From positions 1 to 7,296 of the forward strand of contig CAYWXT010000269.1 of assembly GCA_964462125.1 (NCBI GenBank): DNA of 7,296 nucleotides, read 5' to 3'. Numbering within the stretch: the first letter of the stretch is position 1; each line of letters opens with the position of its first letter. Positions 6,385 through 7,296 of this stretch are shown piece by piece. Both the position numbers and the translations under genes were made by a program. The notes beneath the pieces were generated by a model. That model had not been told where the DNA came from and searched no databases. It was given only the letters and a program-made list of their open reading frames with translations. Source of the DNA: JAWLFY01 sp964462125. Its GTDB lineage: Bacteria; Planctomycetota; Planctomycetia; Pirellulales; Pirellulaceae.

Positions 6385-7296
6385 ATGTCGTTGTTTCGAC
6401 CGTTTCTCGAACAAGCCCGCGCGACGTTTCTGGCGATGCCGGCGCCGTCACGGGTGATCTTCGTGATGCTGGTACTGGCGATCGCGCTGGGGCTGGGAAT
6501 GCTCGTTCGCGGTGGCGGCGGGCCGCGAACGGAGTATCTGCTCGGCGGCCGGACGCTCGGGGAACAGGAACTCGATTCGGTCGAACTCGCTTTTGGCCGC
6601 GCCGGACTGACCCGCTGGGACCGGGAAGGTCGCAGGATCAAGATCCCGACCGAGACAAGAAGCGATTACCTCGCCGCTTTGGATAGCGCCACCCTCCCGC
6701 TATCGCTTCGCACCCCATTGCAAAAGGCGATGGAGGAGGCGAGCGTCTTTGAATCGAGCGGCATGCGCCAGTCTCGCGAAATGCATGCGAAAGAGATCAG
6801 CCTGGGGAAAAAGGTCGAGGCCTTCTCCGATGTCCGCTACGCCAGCGTCGAATACAGCATGGGCGAGCGGGTTGGCATCGGCCGCAAGCGGACGCAATCG
6901 GCGAGCGTCGTCGTCGTCCCCGAGGGACTCGAACCGCTTGAAAAAAACCGGGTCAAGGCGATCAAGGATCTGATCCGCGGCTCCTATGCCGACATGACGC
7001 TCGAGGATGTGGTGGTGATCGACACCAACGGGACAGCGTCCAGCAGCCTTTCCGACGACGAGGATTTGTTGCGCCGCCGCCGCGAAGAGGAGGAAGCGAA
7101 CTATGCCTTGAGGGTCCGTCGGCTGCTCTATGAATTTGGCGAGGTCAAGGTGGACGCCTTCGCCGAAATCGATCCCACAATGGATTTCGAGCAGGCGGTG
7201 CTGAGTTACGACGAGCGACCGACCACGCTCGGGGAGAGCACCCGCAAGGTCGAATCCGAGACCTTGCGACCGCTGAATCAGGGAGTCCCGGGGGCG
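6385..7296 (+). CDS. fliF: Flagellar MS-ring protein FliF, N-terminal part (cut by window end)
   Basis: FliF forms the MS ring in the inner membrane, the base on which export gate, rotor and rod assemble. The frame is open from ATG 6385 to the last base, 304 codons out of about 530-560 expected. A membrane segment spans about 24-41 (VIFVMLVLAIALGLGMLV). The first ring-building motif is around 50-105 (EYLLGGRTLGEQELDSVELA). The second covers about 115-213 (FSDVRYASVEYSM at 147-159; SASVVVVPEGLEPLEKNR at 172-189; IRGSYADMTLEDVVVIDTNG at 197-216). The third begins near 235 (ALRVRRLLYEFGEVKVDAFA). The visible end, NQGVPGA, matches the GGVPGA before the variable linker of enterobacterial FliF. An in-frame TAG at 6367-6369 limits the start; GTG 6376 is an alternative. 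No strong Shine-Dalgarno is seen. It is 21 bp after fliE. Overall the sequence is divergent. Confidence 0.92.
   Translation, partial: MSLFRPFLEQARATFLAMPAPSRVIFVMLVLAIALGLGMLVRGGGGPRTEYLLGGRTLGEQELDSVELAFGRAGLTRWDREGRRIKIPTETRSDYLAALDSATLPLSLRTPLQKAMEEASVFESSGMRQSREMHAKEISLGKKVEAFSDVRYASVEYSMGERVGIGRKRTQSASVVVVPEGLEPLEKNRVKAIKDLIRGSYADMTLEDVVVIDTNGTASSSLSDDEDLLRRRREEEEANYALRVRRLLYEFGEVKVDAFAEIDPTMDFEQAVLSYDERPTTLGESTRKVESETLRPLNQGVPGA

Noticed and set aside
1..7296. Insertion sequences, CRISPR arrays, phage genes or tRNA genes
   Set aside because: No terminal inverted repeats, transposase, regularly spaced repeats or tRNA-like fold was seen; the gene content is ordinary chromosomal.

Overview
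The window is a GC-rich bacterial chromosome segment with every credible gene on the + strand. It carries the start of a flagellar basal-body cluster: flgB, flgC, fliE and the N-terminal 304 codons of fliF. Upstream of these lie a queuosine-tRNA modifying enzyme (GluQRS), a large membrane-anchored TPR protein, a FlgN/FliT-like helical protein and a small protein resembling a histidine-kinase ATPase domain. High GC, the divergent but recognisable flagellar proteins, weak or absent Shine-Dalgarno sites before several genes, and unfamiliar genes between the flagellar ones fit a motile planctomycete of the Pirellulaceae type. That placement is an inference from style and was not tested by phylogeny.

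Layout. Positions 1-159 hold the open C-terminal end of an unidentified upstream gene. Positions 160-391 appear non-coding; they contain a 14-base direct repeat, and the second copy lies in a near-perfect 21-bp dyad just upstream of gluQ. gluQ occupies 392-1390. A GTG-started 876-aa protein with one N-terminal membrane segment and scattered TPRs occupies 1478-4108. A 149-aa FlgN-like protein follows at 4170-4619. After a 149-bp gap come a 140-aa HATPase-like protein (4769-5191), flgB (5199-5603), flgC (5627-6049), fliE (6061-6363) and fliF (from 6385, cut by the window end). The gaps in this last block are 7, 23, 11 and 21 bp, so it very likely forms one transcript.

How the genes fit together. 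FliF forms the MS ring in the inner membrane, FliE joins it to the rod, and FlgB and FlgC are proximal rod subunits, so the cluster encodes the earliest part of basal-body and rod assembly. The FlgN-like protein could be an export chaperone. The HATPase-like protein is nearly fused to flgB by position and has lost the residues expected for ATP/Mg binding, so it may be a binding or regulatory partner and not a kinase. The TPR protein would sit on the outer face of the inner membrane; a scaffolding role is possible but not shown. GluQRS is probably an unrelated neighbour. No mobile element, CRISPR array, tRNA or rRNA was seen.
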